From the NCBI GenBank assembly GCA_050943495.1, contig JBMNPH010000004.1:62001-126000 (forward strand): a stretch of 64,000 bases of DNA, written 5' to 3'. Made by a program: the position numbers and the translations under genes. Positions 40,688 through 49,979 of this stretch are shown one piece after another. Source of the stretch: Merdivicinus sp050943495 (lineage in GTDB: Bacteria > Bacillota > Clostridia > Oscillospirales > Ruminococcaceae). The notes under the pieces are model-generated. The model had not been told where the DNA came from. It saw only the letters and a list, made by a program, of their open reading frames with translations, and did no database searches. Each line of letters starts with the position of its first letter. Position 1 is the first letter of the stretch.

Positions 40688-41598
40688 ACCTGTTTTCCTC
40701 CCATCAGATTTAAGAAATAGTCTTCAAGATTTGAAGAATGAGTGTGGATAGAGAGGAGAGAAACTCCGCCATCGATCAACAGTTTTGAAATGGTCTGTGG
40801 ATCCTCCATGTGACTGTACAGGCGGATAATATTGCCAGGCAATACTTCATATTCCGGGCGGTCCAGCGTATCCAGCAGTGTAGCGGCTTGCGGCGCATTA
40901 TTAACAGCAATTTCCAGACAATCACGGCATTTGACACGGATTTCTTCAGCGGAAATTTGTTCCAATAGCCGTCCTTGATCGATGAATGCGTAATCGGTAG
41001 CCAGATTGGAAAGTTCACTCAGAATATGACTGGAAATTAGGATTGTAGTGCCGTGCTGACGATTCATTTGAAGAAGAACGTCGCGGAATTCTACGATTCC
41101 CATAGGATCTAATCCGTTAATAGGTTCATCCAAAACGAGAAAATCAGGGCTTCCCAAAAGTGCAAGTCCTAACCCTAGACGCTGTTTCATTCCAAGGGAA
41201 AAGTTCTTGAATTTTTTCTTGCCGGTATCTGCAAGGCCAACCTGCCGTAATATGGCATCGACCGTTTCCCGTCCGGGAATACCGCGCTGAATTCGATAAA
41301 ATTCTAGGTTGTCGTGAGCTGACAGATAGGGAAAAAAGCTCGGTGTTTCCACCATGCAGCCAATTCGGCGCCGCATTTGATTGAGTTCTCGTTCTCCAGT
41401 TTGACCGAAAAGAGAAAAATCGCCGGATGTTGGGAAGGTCTGTCCGGTAATCATTCGGATCAAGGTCGTTTTTCCGGCGCCGTTTTTTCCGACCAGACCG
41501 AAAATCTGTCCAGGTTTGATACACAGGGAGATATGGTCGACTGCCAGATCCCGGTAACGTTTGGTGAGTCCATTGGAGGAAAAAATCGTTTCTTCCAT
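40684..41598 (-). CDS. ABC transporter ATPase, BcrA/LanF type
   Basis: A 304-residue ATPase with Walker A GKNGAGKTT at 37-45, signature FSLGMKQRLG, Walker B LVLDEPINGLDP and the C-terminal EDYFLNLMGG block typical of bacitracin/lantibiotic exporters. The start at 41598 is supported by AAAGGATG upstream. First gene of the ATPase-permease-permease-kinase operon. Confidence 0.9.
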   Translation of the reverse strand: MEETIFSSNGLTKRYRDLAVDHISLCIKPGQIFGLVGKNGAGKTTLIRMITGQTFPTSGDFSLFGQTGERELNQMRRRIGCMVETPSFFPYLSAHDNLEFYRIQRGIPGRETVDAILRQVGLADTGKKKFKNFSLGMKQRLGLGLALLGSPDFLVLDEPINGLDPMGIVEFRDVLLQMNRQHGTTILISSHILSELSNLATDYAFIDQGRLLEQISAEEIRVKCRDCLEIAVNNAPQAATLLDTLDRPEYEVLPGNIIRLYSHMEDPQTISKLLIDGGVSLLSIHTHSSNLEDYFLNLMGGKQV

Positions 41599-41640
41599 GG
41601 CAAATCCATCCTTTCGTATTGAATCTTTCTTACAGTAGAC

Positions 41641-41690
41641 AGTATACCGCACCTGTTGTAAGACGCGCTAAAGAAAAGATTAAAGAAGTC
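41641..41690 (-). promoter_or_regulatory. Promoter region of the LanFEG-like operon with direct repeats
   Basis: Minus strand -10 TATACT (41646-41641). Upstream are two TAAAGAA copies (plus strand, 41669 and 41681, 12 bases apart), the kind of direct repeat bound by OmpR-family regulators. No consensus -35, as expected for an activated promoter. Confidence 0.45.
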
Positions 41691-41736
41691 TTAATTTCAC
41701 AAAAGAAAGAATTGAAAAAGATTGCGGGGAAAGGTG

Positions 41737-42342
41737 TCATCTTTTTTGACGGGAAGTGTCTGCTTTTTTCCGTTTCTTTTTTGGTGTTTTTTTGACGGAG
41801 AATCCAAAACTGCCTATTTTTTCTCCTAATGCAAAATATTCACCGTGAGAATATGCTACAAGTCCTGCGCGGTCAAGATGAAGTTTTCCCGCATCATCGA
41901 CAAACTGGCCGTCTACATGCATTCCCACAATATCAGCTAGGAACATATCATGGGAACCAAGAGGAATGATCTGCCGTACCCTGCAGCAGAAATTCACCGG
42001 ACTTTCTGAAATTCCCGGCGCAGAAAAATTCGGATAGGCTTCAGGAGTTAGATGGCAGGCAGAAAACTTGTCTTCTTTTGCACCGCTTTTGACTCCGCAC
42101 CAGTCACATGCACGGACCAGCTGACGGGTAGTCAGATTGATGACGAATTCCCCGCTTTCCTTGATAATGGGATAGGAGAAGCGCTGAGGACGTACCGAGA
42201 TATAGGTCATGGGTGGTATGGTATTGACGATTCCGGTCCAGGCGATGGTGAGTATATTGGGATGTTCCATTGTCCCGCAGGACACCATGGCGGGAGGAAT
42301 AGGGGAAATCAAAGTACCAGGTTTCCAGCTTAGTTTTGTCAT
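41737..42342 (-). CDS. Flavin reductase-like FMN-binding protein (flavoredoxin type)
   Basis: A 201-residue cytoplasmic protein. Residues about 5-165 match the flavin-reductase/flavoredoxin split-barrel, with PIPPAMVSCG, a TIAWTGIVNT block and CDWCGVKSG contributing to FMN binding. The last 25 residues are an unusual Lys/Arg-rich tail (KKTPKKKRKK). It overlaps the ung gene by four bases and so is coupled with it, which is an unexpected pairing. Confidence 0.85.
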   Translation of the reverse strand: MTKLSWKPGTLISPIPPAMVSCGTMEHPNILTIAWTGIVNTIPPMTYISVRPQRFSYPIIKESGEFVINLTTRQLVRACDWCGVKSGAKEDKFSACHLTPEAYPNFSAPGISESPVNFCCRVRQIIPLGSHDMFLADIVGMHVDGQFVDDAGKLHLDRAGLVAYSHGEYFALGEKIGSFGFSVKKTPKKKRKKADTSRQKR

Positions 42343-43022
42343 AAAATCTCCTTTTTGGCGGGCAAGTCCCAGTTGAGGGTAAACCCGGAAGTTTGTAGAA
42401 AGTGTGAGGCGGCCGAAAAGTGACGGCAGCCGAAAAATCCACGGGAAGCCGAAAGAGGGCTAGGATGTGCAGCCTCCAATATGAGATGGTGAGGATTGGT
42501 TAAATAGATTTTTTTGGAGCGTGCAGATGATCCCCATAAGAAAAAGACAACGGGATCTTCTTTTTTGTTAAGGGCATTCAGAACTGCATCGGTTAGCAGT
42601 TCCCATCCTATCCCACGGTGGGAATTCGGACAGCCCGCTCGTACAGTCAGGACTGTATTCAGCAGCAAAACTCCTCGTTGTGCCCATGGAGTGAGATCAC
42701 CGTTTGCAGGTGGCTCTATCTTGCAGTCAGCTTCCAGCTCGCGAAAAATATTGCGCAGTGAGGGCGGAATTCGGACGTCGGATGAAACCGAAAAAGCCAG
42801 GCCATTTGCCTGACCTGGTCCATGATAAGGATCTTGCCCAAGGATGACGGCACGAACTTTGGAAAAAGGTGTAAGTGAAAATGCTCGAAAAAGTTGGGAA
42901 TAAGGGGGAAAAACAGATTCTGTCTGATATAATCGTTGAGTTCGCTGCAGGAGACCATCCCATTGCGATTCTGATATAAACGGACTTAAAGCATTATCCC
43001 AATCATTTCCAAGTAAAAACAT
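42339..43022 (-). CDS. ung: Uracil-DNA glycosylase
   Basis: Removes uracil from DNA at the start of base-excision repair. The 227-residue protein has the water-activating loop GQDPYHG at 62-68 (Asp64) and the HPSPLS loop near residue 190 with the catalytic His. The start at 43022 is preferred: an earlier in-frame ATG at 43064 lies inside the promoter (43052-43080) and has no ribosome binding site. Length then matches the family. Confidence 0.93.
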   Translation of the reverse strand: MFLLGNDWDNALSPFISESQWDGLLQRTQRLYQTESVFPPYSQLFRAFSLTPFSKVRAVILGQDPYHGPGQANGLAFSVSSDVRIPPSLRNIFRELEADCKIEPPANGDLTPWAQRGVLLLNTVLTVRAGCPNSHRGIGWELLTDAVLNALNKKEDPVVFFLWGSSARSKKIYLTNPHHLILEAAHPSPLSASRGFFGCRHFSAASHFLQTSGFTLNWDLPAKKEIL

Positions 43023-43051
43023 TCCAACCAGCCTTTCATAAAACTTCTTAT

Positions 43052-43080
43052 ATTTTACCGCCATTTTGGGAAATTGTAAA
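43052..43080 (-). promoter_or_regulatory. ung promoter
   Basis: Minus strand TTTACA (43080-43075), 17-base spacer, TAAAAT (43057-43052). Confidence 0.7.
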
Positions 43081-43100
43081 GAGGAGTGAGAAAAACCATT

Positions 43101-43129
43101 TTGCTTTTTGCAGTGTTTTATAGTATAAT
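43101..43129 (+). promoter_or_regulatory. Promoter of the kinase-like gene at 43205
   Basis: TTGCTT (43101-43106), 17-base spacer, TATAAT (43124-43129). Two near-consensus Spo0A boxes (minus strand TTTTGTCGATT at 43157-43167 and ATTTGTCGGA at 43168-43177) lie just downstream. Confidence 0.7.
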
Positions 43130-43204
43130 AAAATTACGACTGCATATCTATACTGGAATCGACAAAATCCGACAAATTTCGTCAATTTGATTGGGGGGAT
43201 ACCA

Positions 43205-44305
43205 TTGGAAAGTTTGGAGTTGCTGCGGCAGCTGTATGAGAATGAATCGGAACCTGCATTCGGCTTTAGTGCGGATTATCGAATCGTTTGGGAGAATCAT
43301 GCAGCAGAGCAAAGATTTCCTTCTATTCTGGAGGGAATGGACATCCGAGAACAGTTTCCCGAGTTTGCCTTGGATGGACTGGAATATTTGCAGCAGCAAT
43401 TATCCTCTGTGACGCTGCATGCTCGCAGCGGAATCGGTAGAATGACTATACTACGGTTTGGGAAGCCGTCGGTTTATGCTGCTTTATGGTCGGAAACCGA
43501 GGTTTGCCATCTGGATCCAGAGGATCAAGCAAGTGCGGAAGGCGTGCAATTGCTGGAGGCGGGAATCCGGCAGGGAGTCTTTCGAATTTTTAATCATTTA
43601 GATGTCATCAGCATGCAGATGGAGAAAGCCGGCATGACAGTTGGAGTGGACAGTGCGGAACGGATCGAGAAAAATTGTCAGCAGCTTTTGCGGCTTGGAA
43701 GTAATCTTCGCGGTTATTATGGAAGTTCGCGACAAGAGGCCGGATTGATGGAACCGGTTTGGATGGAGGAATATCTTGGGGAACTCTTCCGAGAGATTGA
43801 CTTTCAGTTGGATGCGCTGGATATTGAGCTGGTGTGGAAAGGCAGTTGTAAAGGGGCAGTGTGTGAGATCAGTCGAAACCGTTTTACCAGTGCAATTTTG
43901 AATTTGATTGATCTTTCGGCTGCATATGCGCCGGAAGGTGGAAAAATGGAATTTTCGATGAGCAAAACGGAGAAAGAATTCTGCTTGACCTTTACGGATT
44001 CGCATACACCAGCTGCATTGCTGAAGGGAGGGCTTCCCTGTACTGTACCGGGCGAGGGTCAGGGACGTTCTGTGATGAGCCTGCCAAAAGTGTCACTGGG
44101 TGTGGTGGACCGTATCGTCCGGGAACATGGGGGACGCTGCATTTTGGACGGAGGTCGGCAGGGAATGAAAGCCGTAATTCGGCTTCCTCTCTGTGATGCA
44201 GAGATTCCCATGGTACTGAAGGATGAACCCGCATATACTGTCCGATATCGGGGACAGAATCGAACTAGTCTAGTAAGCATTCTGTTGTCTGATCTGGAAA
44301 GATAA
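43205..44305 (+). CDS. Degenerate histidine-kinase-like protein
   Basis: A 366-residue protein without membrane segments. Residues about 1-110 resemble a PAS domain; about 125-170 form a helical hairpin with FNHLDVI where a kinase H-box would be; about 215-350 resemble a HATPase domain, with the late SLGVVDRIVREHGG block and an N-box-like ILNLIDLSAAY. The G1 box (TDSHTPA in place of DxGxG) and the G2 box are degraded, so ATP binding is doubtful. The TTG at 43205 follows GGGGGG; an earlier TTG at 43187 lies before it. Own promoter and terminator. It may be a scaffold or anti-kinase in signalling. Confidence 0.7.
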   Translation: MESLELLRQLYENESEPAFGFSADYRIVWENHAAEQRFPSILEGMDIREQFPEFALDGLEYLQQQLSSVTLHARSGIGRMTILRFGKPSVYAALWSETEVCHLDPEDQASAEGVQLLEAGIRQGVFRIFNHLDVISMQMEKAGMTVGVDSAERIEKNCQQLLRLGSNLRGYYGSSRQEAGLMEPVWMEEYLGELFREIDFQLDALDIELVWKGSCKGAVCEISRNRFTSAILNLIDLSAAYAPEGGKMEFSMSKTEKEFCLTFTDSHTPAALLKGGLPCTVPGEGQGRSVMSLPKVSLGVVDRIVREHGGRCILDGGRQGMKAVIRLPLCDAEIPMVLKDEPAYTVRYRGQNRTSLVSILLSDLER

Positions 44306-44348
44306 AACCAGCCGCTGTGTTGTGCAGCGGCTGGTTGTTTTTATTTTT
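44306..44348. terminator. Bidirectional terminator
   Basis: AACCAGCCGCTG / CAGCGGCTGGTT with GTTTTTATTTTT; also closes the convergent murC gene. Confidence 0.9.
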
Positions 44349-45714
44349 GAAGATATTTTTGCTGGAGAAGATCGACAATCATATGCGCACATTTATTGAC
44401 ATCACCACATCCCAGAGTGAGGATCAGATCGCCGGGTTGAGCATGTTCCGCCACATATTCTGCAATTTCCGGAAATTCCGGAAACCAGACGCATCCGGGA
44501 ATTTTCTCAGCCAGATCCTTTGCATAGATGTGATAGGTGTTCTTCTCACGGGAACCCATGATTTCCGACAAAACTACATGATCCGCAATGGAGAGAACCT
44601 TCGCAAAGTCATCCAGCAACATGGCGGTGCGGGAGTAGGTAAAGGGCTGATGTACGGCCCAGACCCGTTGAAAGGGAAGATTTTTTGCGGCAGTGAGAGT
44701 GGCACCTATTTCAGTGGGATGATGACCGTAATCGTCTGCGACCGTGATGCCGTTGATTTTGGCCAGCACTTCAAATCGGCGCTGCGCACCATGAAAGGCA
44801 TCCAAACCACGGGCGCATTGTTCCCAGGAAGCACCGGCTTCATGAGCAGCAATACAGGCAGCAATGGCATTTAAGATGTTGTGATCGCCCGGGACATGAA
44901 TCCGGATCGGGGTCAGTACCTGAGAATCCCGGCAGAGATCAAATGATAAGGTCACGCCGTCCACATGCTCAATATTGGCAGGATAATAATCGTTCATGGA
45001 GGAATATCCGAAGGTGATAATTTTTTTCTGAACCCCTTCCAACGCCTTGAGAGTATTTTTATCATCGCCGTTTGCAATGACCATTCGAGTCGCTTTGGAT
45101 GCAAATTTGTGGAAGGAGGCGATCAGATTCTCCATGGTTTTGAAATAATCGAGGTGGTCGGCATCAATGTTCAGAATGACCGCAATGTCGGGATACAGTT
45201 TGAGGAAGGTATCCACAAACTCACACGCTTCGCAGACCATCGTATCGCTTTTTCCAGCACGCCCGCTGCCATGGATGGCGGGCAGCTTGCCACCAATAAC
45301 ACAGGTGGGATCCAATCCGGCGTCAAAGAGAATCTGTGTCACCATAGAAGAAGTGGTGGTTTTTCCGTGGGTTCCGCTGACGCAGACCGCATCGGAATAG
45401 CGCGCCGTGATTTCTCCCAACAGGACACTTCGTTCCACGGTGGGAATGCCGCTGGCGCGCGCAGCGATTAATTCGGGGTTATCATCCATAATAGCGGCGG
45501 TGTGGACAATGAGATCCGCCCCTTCGATATTTTCGGCGCGCTGTCCAAGTGTAACCGGAATCCCCATGTCACGCACCATTTGCAGAGTATCAGTTTCGTT
45601 ATTGTCGGATCCGGTCAGATAATATCCCTCTCCGTGCAGAATCTGTGCCAGCGGGAACATGCCCGAGCCGCCGATTCCGATAAAGTGAATGTGTTTTTTA
45701 TTCTCAAGAAGCAT
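44341..45714 (-). CDS. murC: UDP-N-acetylmuramate--L-alanine ligase
   Basis: ATP-dependent ligase that adds the first amino acid of the peptidoglycan stem peptide. The 457-residue protein has the UDP-binding IGIGGSGM loop (12-19) and the ATP loop GTHGKTT at 114-120; the three Mur domains are complete. The start at 45714 has AAGGGAG 9 bases upstream; a longer frame overlapping recG is less likely. Follows recG by 28 bases in the fakA-recG-murC direction. Confidence 0.95.
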   Translation of the reverse strand: MLLENKKHIHFIGIGGSGMFPLAQILHGEGYYLTGSDNNETDTLQMVRDMGIPVTLGQRAENIEGADLIVHTAAIMDDNPELIAARASGIPTVERSVLLGEITARYSDAVCVSGTHGKTTTSSMVTQILFDAGLDPTCVIGGKLPAIHGSGRAGKSDTMVCEACEFVDTFLKLYPDIAVILNIDADHLDYFKTMENLIASFHKFASKATRMVIANGDDKNTLKALEGVQKKIITFGYSSMNDYYPANIEHVDGVTLSFDLCRDSQVLTPIRIHVPGDHNILNAIAACIAAHEAGASWEQCARGLDAFHGAQRRFEVLAKINGITVADDYGHHPTEIGATLTAAKNLPFQRVWAVHQPFTYSRTAMLLDDFAKVLSIADHVVLSEIMGSREKNTYHIYAKDLAEKIPGCVWFPEFPEIAEYVAEHAQPGDLILTLGCGDVNKCAHMIVDLLQQKYLQK

Positions 45715-45742
45715 GAAAGAAAGTCTCCCTTCTGAAAGTTGT

Positions 45743-47791
45743 CTAATTCCAGCCGTCCTTATTTTGGGCAAAAAGCTGGTCAATAATCACACCCATGGCA
45801 GAATTTTCCGGTCTGCATAGTTCCGGATCTTCCCGCAGAAGATTGTGGGCGGCGTTCTGCGCGGATTGGAACAGATCTGCATCCTCAAACAGGTCGGCAA
45901 TTGCGAGAGCGGGCATTCCATGCTGGCGGCTGCCGAAAAAGTCACCGGAACCCCGTAGTTTCAGATCCTCCCGCGCAATTACAAAGCCATCCGACGTGGA
46001 TTTCATGACCTTCAAGCGGCGGCGGTTTTCCTCGCCATCATGGTCGGAAACTAGAATGCAGTAAGATTTTTTGCTGCCGCGGCCGACCCGTCCCCGAAGC
46101 TGATGCAGCTGGGCAAGACCAAAGCGTTCGGCATTCTCGACCATCATCACCGTTGCATTGGGTACATCGACGCCGACTTCCACAACCGTTGTGGCGACAA
46201 GCAGAGAAATCTCATTTTTTTGGAAGGCCGTCATAACTTCCTCTTTTTCGGCAGGTTTCATCCGACCGTGCAGAAGTCCTACCGGAATTCCCTCGAAATC
46301 TCGAGCAATCTGATCCCGATACTGAGAGGCTGCCAGCAGGTCACTTTCTTCGGAGTCCTCCACCAATGGGCAGACAATGTATGCCTGCTCTCCGGCCTCA
46401 ATATGTTCCCGGATGAAATGCAGAGCCCGTTCCCGTTTGTCGGAGTGGATGACGAGTGTATCAATAGGTTGGCGTCCTTTTGGCAGTTCATCCAGTATCG
46501 AAATATCCAGATCGCCATAAACGATGAGGGCAAGTGTGCGGGGGATGGGCGTGGCAGACATGACCAGGCAGTGTGGACTGTCACCTTTTCCGGCAAGCCT
46601 GCGGCGCTGTTCGACACCGAACCGATGCTGCTCGTCGGTGATCACCAACCCCAGATTCCGAAATTTTGTGGAGTCCTGAACCAGCGCATGTGTTCCTACT
46701 GCAGCCTGATATACTCCGTTGGCGAGATCCTCTTTGAGAATCTCCTTCTGTTTGGGAGAAAGGGATCCGGTCAGCAGGCAGACGTGGATGCCAAGCGGTT
46801 CCAGTACGCGGGAAAAGGTGAGAAAATGTTGTTCGGCAAGAATTTCCGTCGGTGCCATGATAGCGGATTGAAACCCATTTTTGGCAGCAGAAAAAACCGC
46901 TGCCGCAGCAACCATCGTCTTTCCTGAACCGACGTCCCCCTGCAAAAGCCGGTTCATCGGGCAGCTTTTCTGCATATCTGCGAGAATTTCTCTAATGGCG
47001 CGCTGTTGGGCATTGGTCAGCGTAAACGGTAGAGAAGTATAGAAATCGGTAAGATCGGTGTCAGCAAGCTGAATGGCTGTGGAGACTTTTTCTCGACCAC
47101 GAAGACGGATGAGAGCAAGCGACAACGTGAAAAATTCTTCATAGACCAGTCGGTACCGTGCAATTTCATATGCCTCTTTTCCTTTCGGAAAATGGATATT
47201 TTCGATCGCATAGCGAAGCTGGCAAAGTTTTTCCTCCCGGAGAATCGACAGAGGCATTGGATCGGTTAGCTGTTCGGCACAGCGATCCACGGCTTCGCGC
47301 ATGTTATTGGAAATCATGCCATTGGAAAGTCCTTCCGTCAGATTGTAAACCGGGCGCATGGTATCAGCTTCGGCTGCCGGCACAAAGGAGGACAGCGCCA
47401 GTTGATAGTGGCCTCCTGAAACGCTGAATTTACCGCAGAATGCGTATTCTTCTCCAGCCTTCATTCCATAATATGCATATTCGTTGTTAAAAATGGTAAT
47501 TTGAATATTGGAAATGCCATCATTTGCAATGACTTTGTAAATGACAAGTCCCTTGCGGATCGGAGCCGGCTGCATCCGGCGGGTAACAGCAGCACGGATG
47601 ACGCAGGTTTCGCCATCCGGTGCATCCGCAGCCATGACCGGAGCCGTGTAATCCACATAGCTGCGCGGATAGTAGCGAAGCAGATCCAGAATAGTATGGA
47701 TACCGAGTTTATCATAAAGGGCGGCACGTTTGGCTCCCACATTTTTCAGTTTTGTGACCGGAGAATCCAGTGTAAGTTCTGTGGTATCCAA
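45743..47791 (-). CDS. recG: ATP-dependent DNA helicase RecG
   Basis: Remodels stalled replication forks and branched DNA. The 682-residue protein has the N-terminal wedge domain (about 50-155), Walker A GDVGSGKT at 285-292, DEQH near 385, and the C-terminal RecG motif with LRGSGDFFGSRQHG. Length normal. It follows fakA as in many Firmicutes and precedes murC. Confidence 0.97.
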   Translation of the reverse strand: MDTTELTLDSPVTKLKNVGAKRAALYDKLGIHTILDLLRYYPRSYVDYTAPVMAADAPDGETCVIRAAVTRRMQPAPIRKGLVIYKVIANDGISNIQITIFNNEYAYYGMKAGEEYAFCGKFSVSGGHYQLALSSFVPAAEADTMRPVYNLTEGLSNGMISNNMREAVDRCAEQLTDPMPLSILREEKLCQLRYAIENIHFPKGKEAYEIARYRLVYEEFFTLSLALIRLRGREKVSTAIQLADTDLTDFYTSLPFTLTNAQQRAIREILADMQKSCPMNRLLQGDVGSGKTMVAAAAVFSAAKNGFQSAIMAPTEILAEQHFLTFSRVLEPLGIHVCLLTGSLSPKQKEILKEDLANGVYQAAVGTHALVQDSTKFRNLGLVITDEQHRFGVEQRRRLAGKGDSPHCLVMSATPIPRTLALIVYGDLDISILDELPKGRQPIDTLVIHSDKRERALHFIREHIEAGEQAYIVCPLVEDSEESDLLAASQYRDQIARDFEGIPVGLLHGRMKPAEKEEVMTAFQKNEISLLVATTVVEVGVDVPNATVMMVENAERFGLAQLHQLRGRVGRGSKKSYCILVSDHDGEENRRRLKVMKSTSDGFVIAREDLKLRGSGDFFGSRQHGMPALAIADLFEDADLFQSAQNAAHNLLREDPELCRPENSAMGVIIDQLFAQNKDGWN

Positions 47792-47829
47792 AAGTGGCCT
47801 CCTTTCGCATCGGTCAAAAAGTAACAGGT

Positions 47830-47858
47830 ACCCCTGCCCGAATTTCCGGCGCAGGGGT
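47830..47858 (-). terminator. Possible weak terminator between fakA and recG
   Basis: ACCCCTGC / GCAGGGGT stem with a weak T-tract on the minus strand. May only reduce read-through. Confidence 0.4.
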
Positions 47859-47876
47859 TGGTAGCAGTATTCAGTT

Positions 47877-49517
47877 TTATTCTACGGAAATCATGTAATA
47901 ATAGACTGGCTGTCCGCCATTGATGAGACTGATTTCCAGATTGGGATTTAGTTTGGAACGGAGAAGTTCTTCCGCTGAAGCTGCCTGATCGTCACTGACG
48001 TCTGCACCATAGATCAGCGTAATAAAGTTGGAATCGCGGCGAACCATGCTCTTGGTGAGTTTATAAACAGCCTTTTCCAGATCCTTTTCCACAAAAGCGA
48101 GCTTTCCATTCTCCATTGCCAGAATTTCGCCGGCTTTGATGTTGTGACCATCGAAATCGCTGTCGCGAGCTGCAAAGGTAATCTGTCCGGATTGAACACG
48201 TCCGGCAGCTTCGGTCATCGCCACCTGATTGTCGCCGAAGGAAGCTTCGGGATCAAAAGCGAGCATTGCGGAAATCCCCTGCGGAATCGAAACGGTTTGC
48301 AGGACACAGACCCGGCGGTCGGCGAGTTTGACAGCCTGCTCTGCAGCCATGATGATATTTTTGTTGTTGGGCAGCACAAAAACAGTCTGTGCAGGAGTGG
48401 CGTGAATGGCATTCAAAATGTCATCTGTACTGGGATTCATGGTCTGCCCGCCGGTTACAACATTATTGACCCCCAGATCTTCAAAAAGTGCCTGCACTCC
48501 CTGCCCGGCGGCAACTGCTACAAATCCGTACGGAATTTCCGGGTCAACCGGCACATAGCTGTCATTTTCTGCCATCTGTTCGGCCTCAGTGACCTGTGCG
48601 GTGTGCTGTTCTTTCATGTTTTCAATTTTTAGCTTCGTCAAGGCGCCGAATTTCAGACCTTCCTCCAGAGCATTACCCGGATGATTAGTGTGGACATGAA
48701 CCTTGATAATTTCCTCATCATCCACCACAACAACACTGTCTCCGATGGATTCCAGATAAGCGCGAAGTTTCAGAGCATCTTCTGAATCCGGCTTTTTCAT
48801 GACAATAAATTCGGTGCAATATGTAAATTTAATGTCACCATCCGCTTCTGCAACAGCAGAGCGTTTTGGTTTAGCAGAAGCTGCCACAGAAGATAGAGGC
48901 TTTACAACTTCCTTCCCTTCGAAGACGTCGAGCATTGCCCCGAAGATGACACAAAATCCCTTTCCGCCTGCATCCACAACTCCGGCCTTTTTGAGTACCG
49001 GCAGCATTTCCGGTGTTTTCAACAAAGTCGCCTCAGCTTGTTCCACGGCAGCGCGAAAAACCGTAAGTGGATCATTCGTTTCCATGGCCACAGCACGTGC
49101 CTTTTCAGAAGCTTCCCGTGCGACGGTCAGAATGGTTCCTTCCGTCGGCTTCATAACAGCTTTGTAAGCAGCGGTGACGCCTTCTACCAGTGCGTCAGCT
49201 AAGTCTGTTCCGGAAGCCTCCGTTTTATCCCGCAAGCCGACTGAGAACCCACGGAACAGCAGAGAAAGAATCACGCCCGAATTTCCTCGTGCACCCCGCA
49301 GTAATGCGGAAGCAGCTACTTTCGAAGTTTCTGATACAGTGGGATCTTTGAGCAATTCGAGTTCCCGAACTGCTGCGCCGATGGTCATAGACATATTGGT
49401 TCCGGTATCGCCATCCGGCACCGGGAAGACATTCAGTTCGTCAACCTGTTGTTTCTGATTGGCGATGGTATATGCTGCCGAGATGATGGCATCCCGCAGT
49501 AAACTTCCGTTCATCAC
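47877..49517 (-). CDS. fakA: DAK2-domain fatty acid kinase, FakA/YloV type
   Basis: Phosphorylates fatty acids bound to FakB for membrane lipid synthesis. The 546-residue protein has an N-terminal DhaL/DAK2 domain with the nucleotide and metal motif DGDTGTNMS at 35-43, a central region, and a C-terminal DegV-like domain. The asp23-fakA-recG order is conserved in Firmicutes. No fakB gene in the window. Confidence 0.93.
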   Translation of the reverse strand: MMNGSLLRDAIISAAYTIANQKQQVDELNVFPVPDGDTGTNMSMTIGAAVRELELLKDPTVSETSKVAASALLRGARGNSGVILSLLFRGFSVGLRDKTEASGTDLADALVEGVTAAYKAVMKPTEGTILTVAREASEKARAVAMETNDPLTVFRAAVEQAEATLLKTPEMLPVLKKAGVVDAGGKGFCVIFGAMLDVFEGKEVVKPLSSVAASAKPKRSAVAEADGDIKFTYCTEFIVMKKPDSEDALKLRAYLESIGDSVVVVDDEEIIKVHVHTNHPGNALEEGLKFGALTKLKIENMKEQHTAQVTEAEQMAENDSYVPVDPEIPYGFVAVAAGQGVQALFEDLGVNNVVTGGQTMNPSTDDILNAIHATPAQTVFVLPNNKNIIMAAEQAVKLADRRVCVLQTVSIPQGISAMLAFDPEASFGDNQVAMTEAAGRVQSGQITFAARDSDFDGHNIKAGEILAMENGKLAFVEKDLEKAVYKLTKSMVRRDSNFITLIYGADVSDDQAASAEELLRSKLNPNLEISLINGGQPVYYYMISVE

Positions 49518-49570
49518 TTAAACTGCACTCCTTATCGGCGGATATATCCGCCGTAATATTCAAGATCTGT

Positions 49571-49924
49571 TTAGTTGGTACGCATTCCGTCGACAAAGAC
49601 ATTGACATGTTCCACAGGGATGCCGGTTACTTCTTCGACGGTATAGCTGACCTTATGCATAATGCTTTTGACGATAGCGGAGATATTGATGCCATATGTT
49701 ACGATGATATGAAGATCAATAATCAGGCTGCCATTGCGGGTGCGGATACTGACGCCGCAGGCATCTTCGCTGAGGCCGCTGAATCTTTGCCAGAACCCGG
49801 CTGCCGGATGAGGCGCTGCCATAGCGGCGACACCAAAACAGCTGGTCGCCGTTGTACCAACCAGATTGACGAAAACATTTCTGGAAATCTCAATCGTGCC
49901 GAGATGGTTTTTCAGTTTGACCAT
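49571..49924 (-). CDS. Asp23/Gls24-family protein (YloU type)
   Basis: A 117-residue Asp23-family protein with the block DLHIIVTYGINISAIVKSI and the Val-rich VNVFVDG ending. Members are abundant envelope-associated or alkaline-shock proteins; YloU always precedes the FakA gene. First gene of the transcript from the promoter at 49980-50008. Confidence 0.93.
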   Translation of the reverse strand: MVKLKNHLGTIEISRNVFVNLVGTTATSCFGVAAMAAPHPAAGFWQRFSGLSEDACGVSIRTRNGSLIIDLHIIVTYGINISAIVKSIMHKVSYTVEEVTGIPVEHVNVFVDGMRTN

Positions 49925-49979
49925 ATTCAGCCCTCCTAGTCTGTAAAACTGGGTGATTTGCTACACCTATCTATAATAC

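Noticed and set aside
46103..46927. 274-codon plus-strand frame
   Set aside because: Antisense to recG helicase motifs; no start signals.
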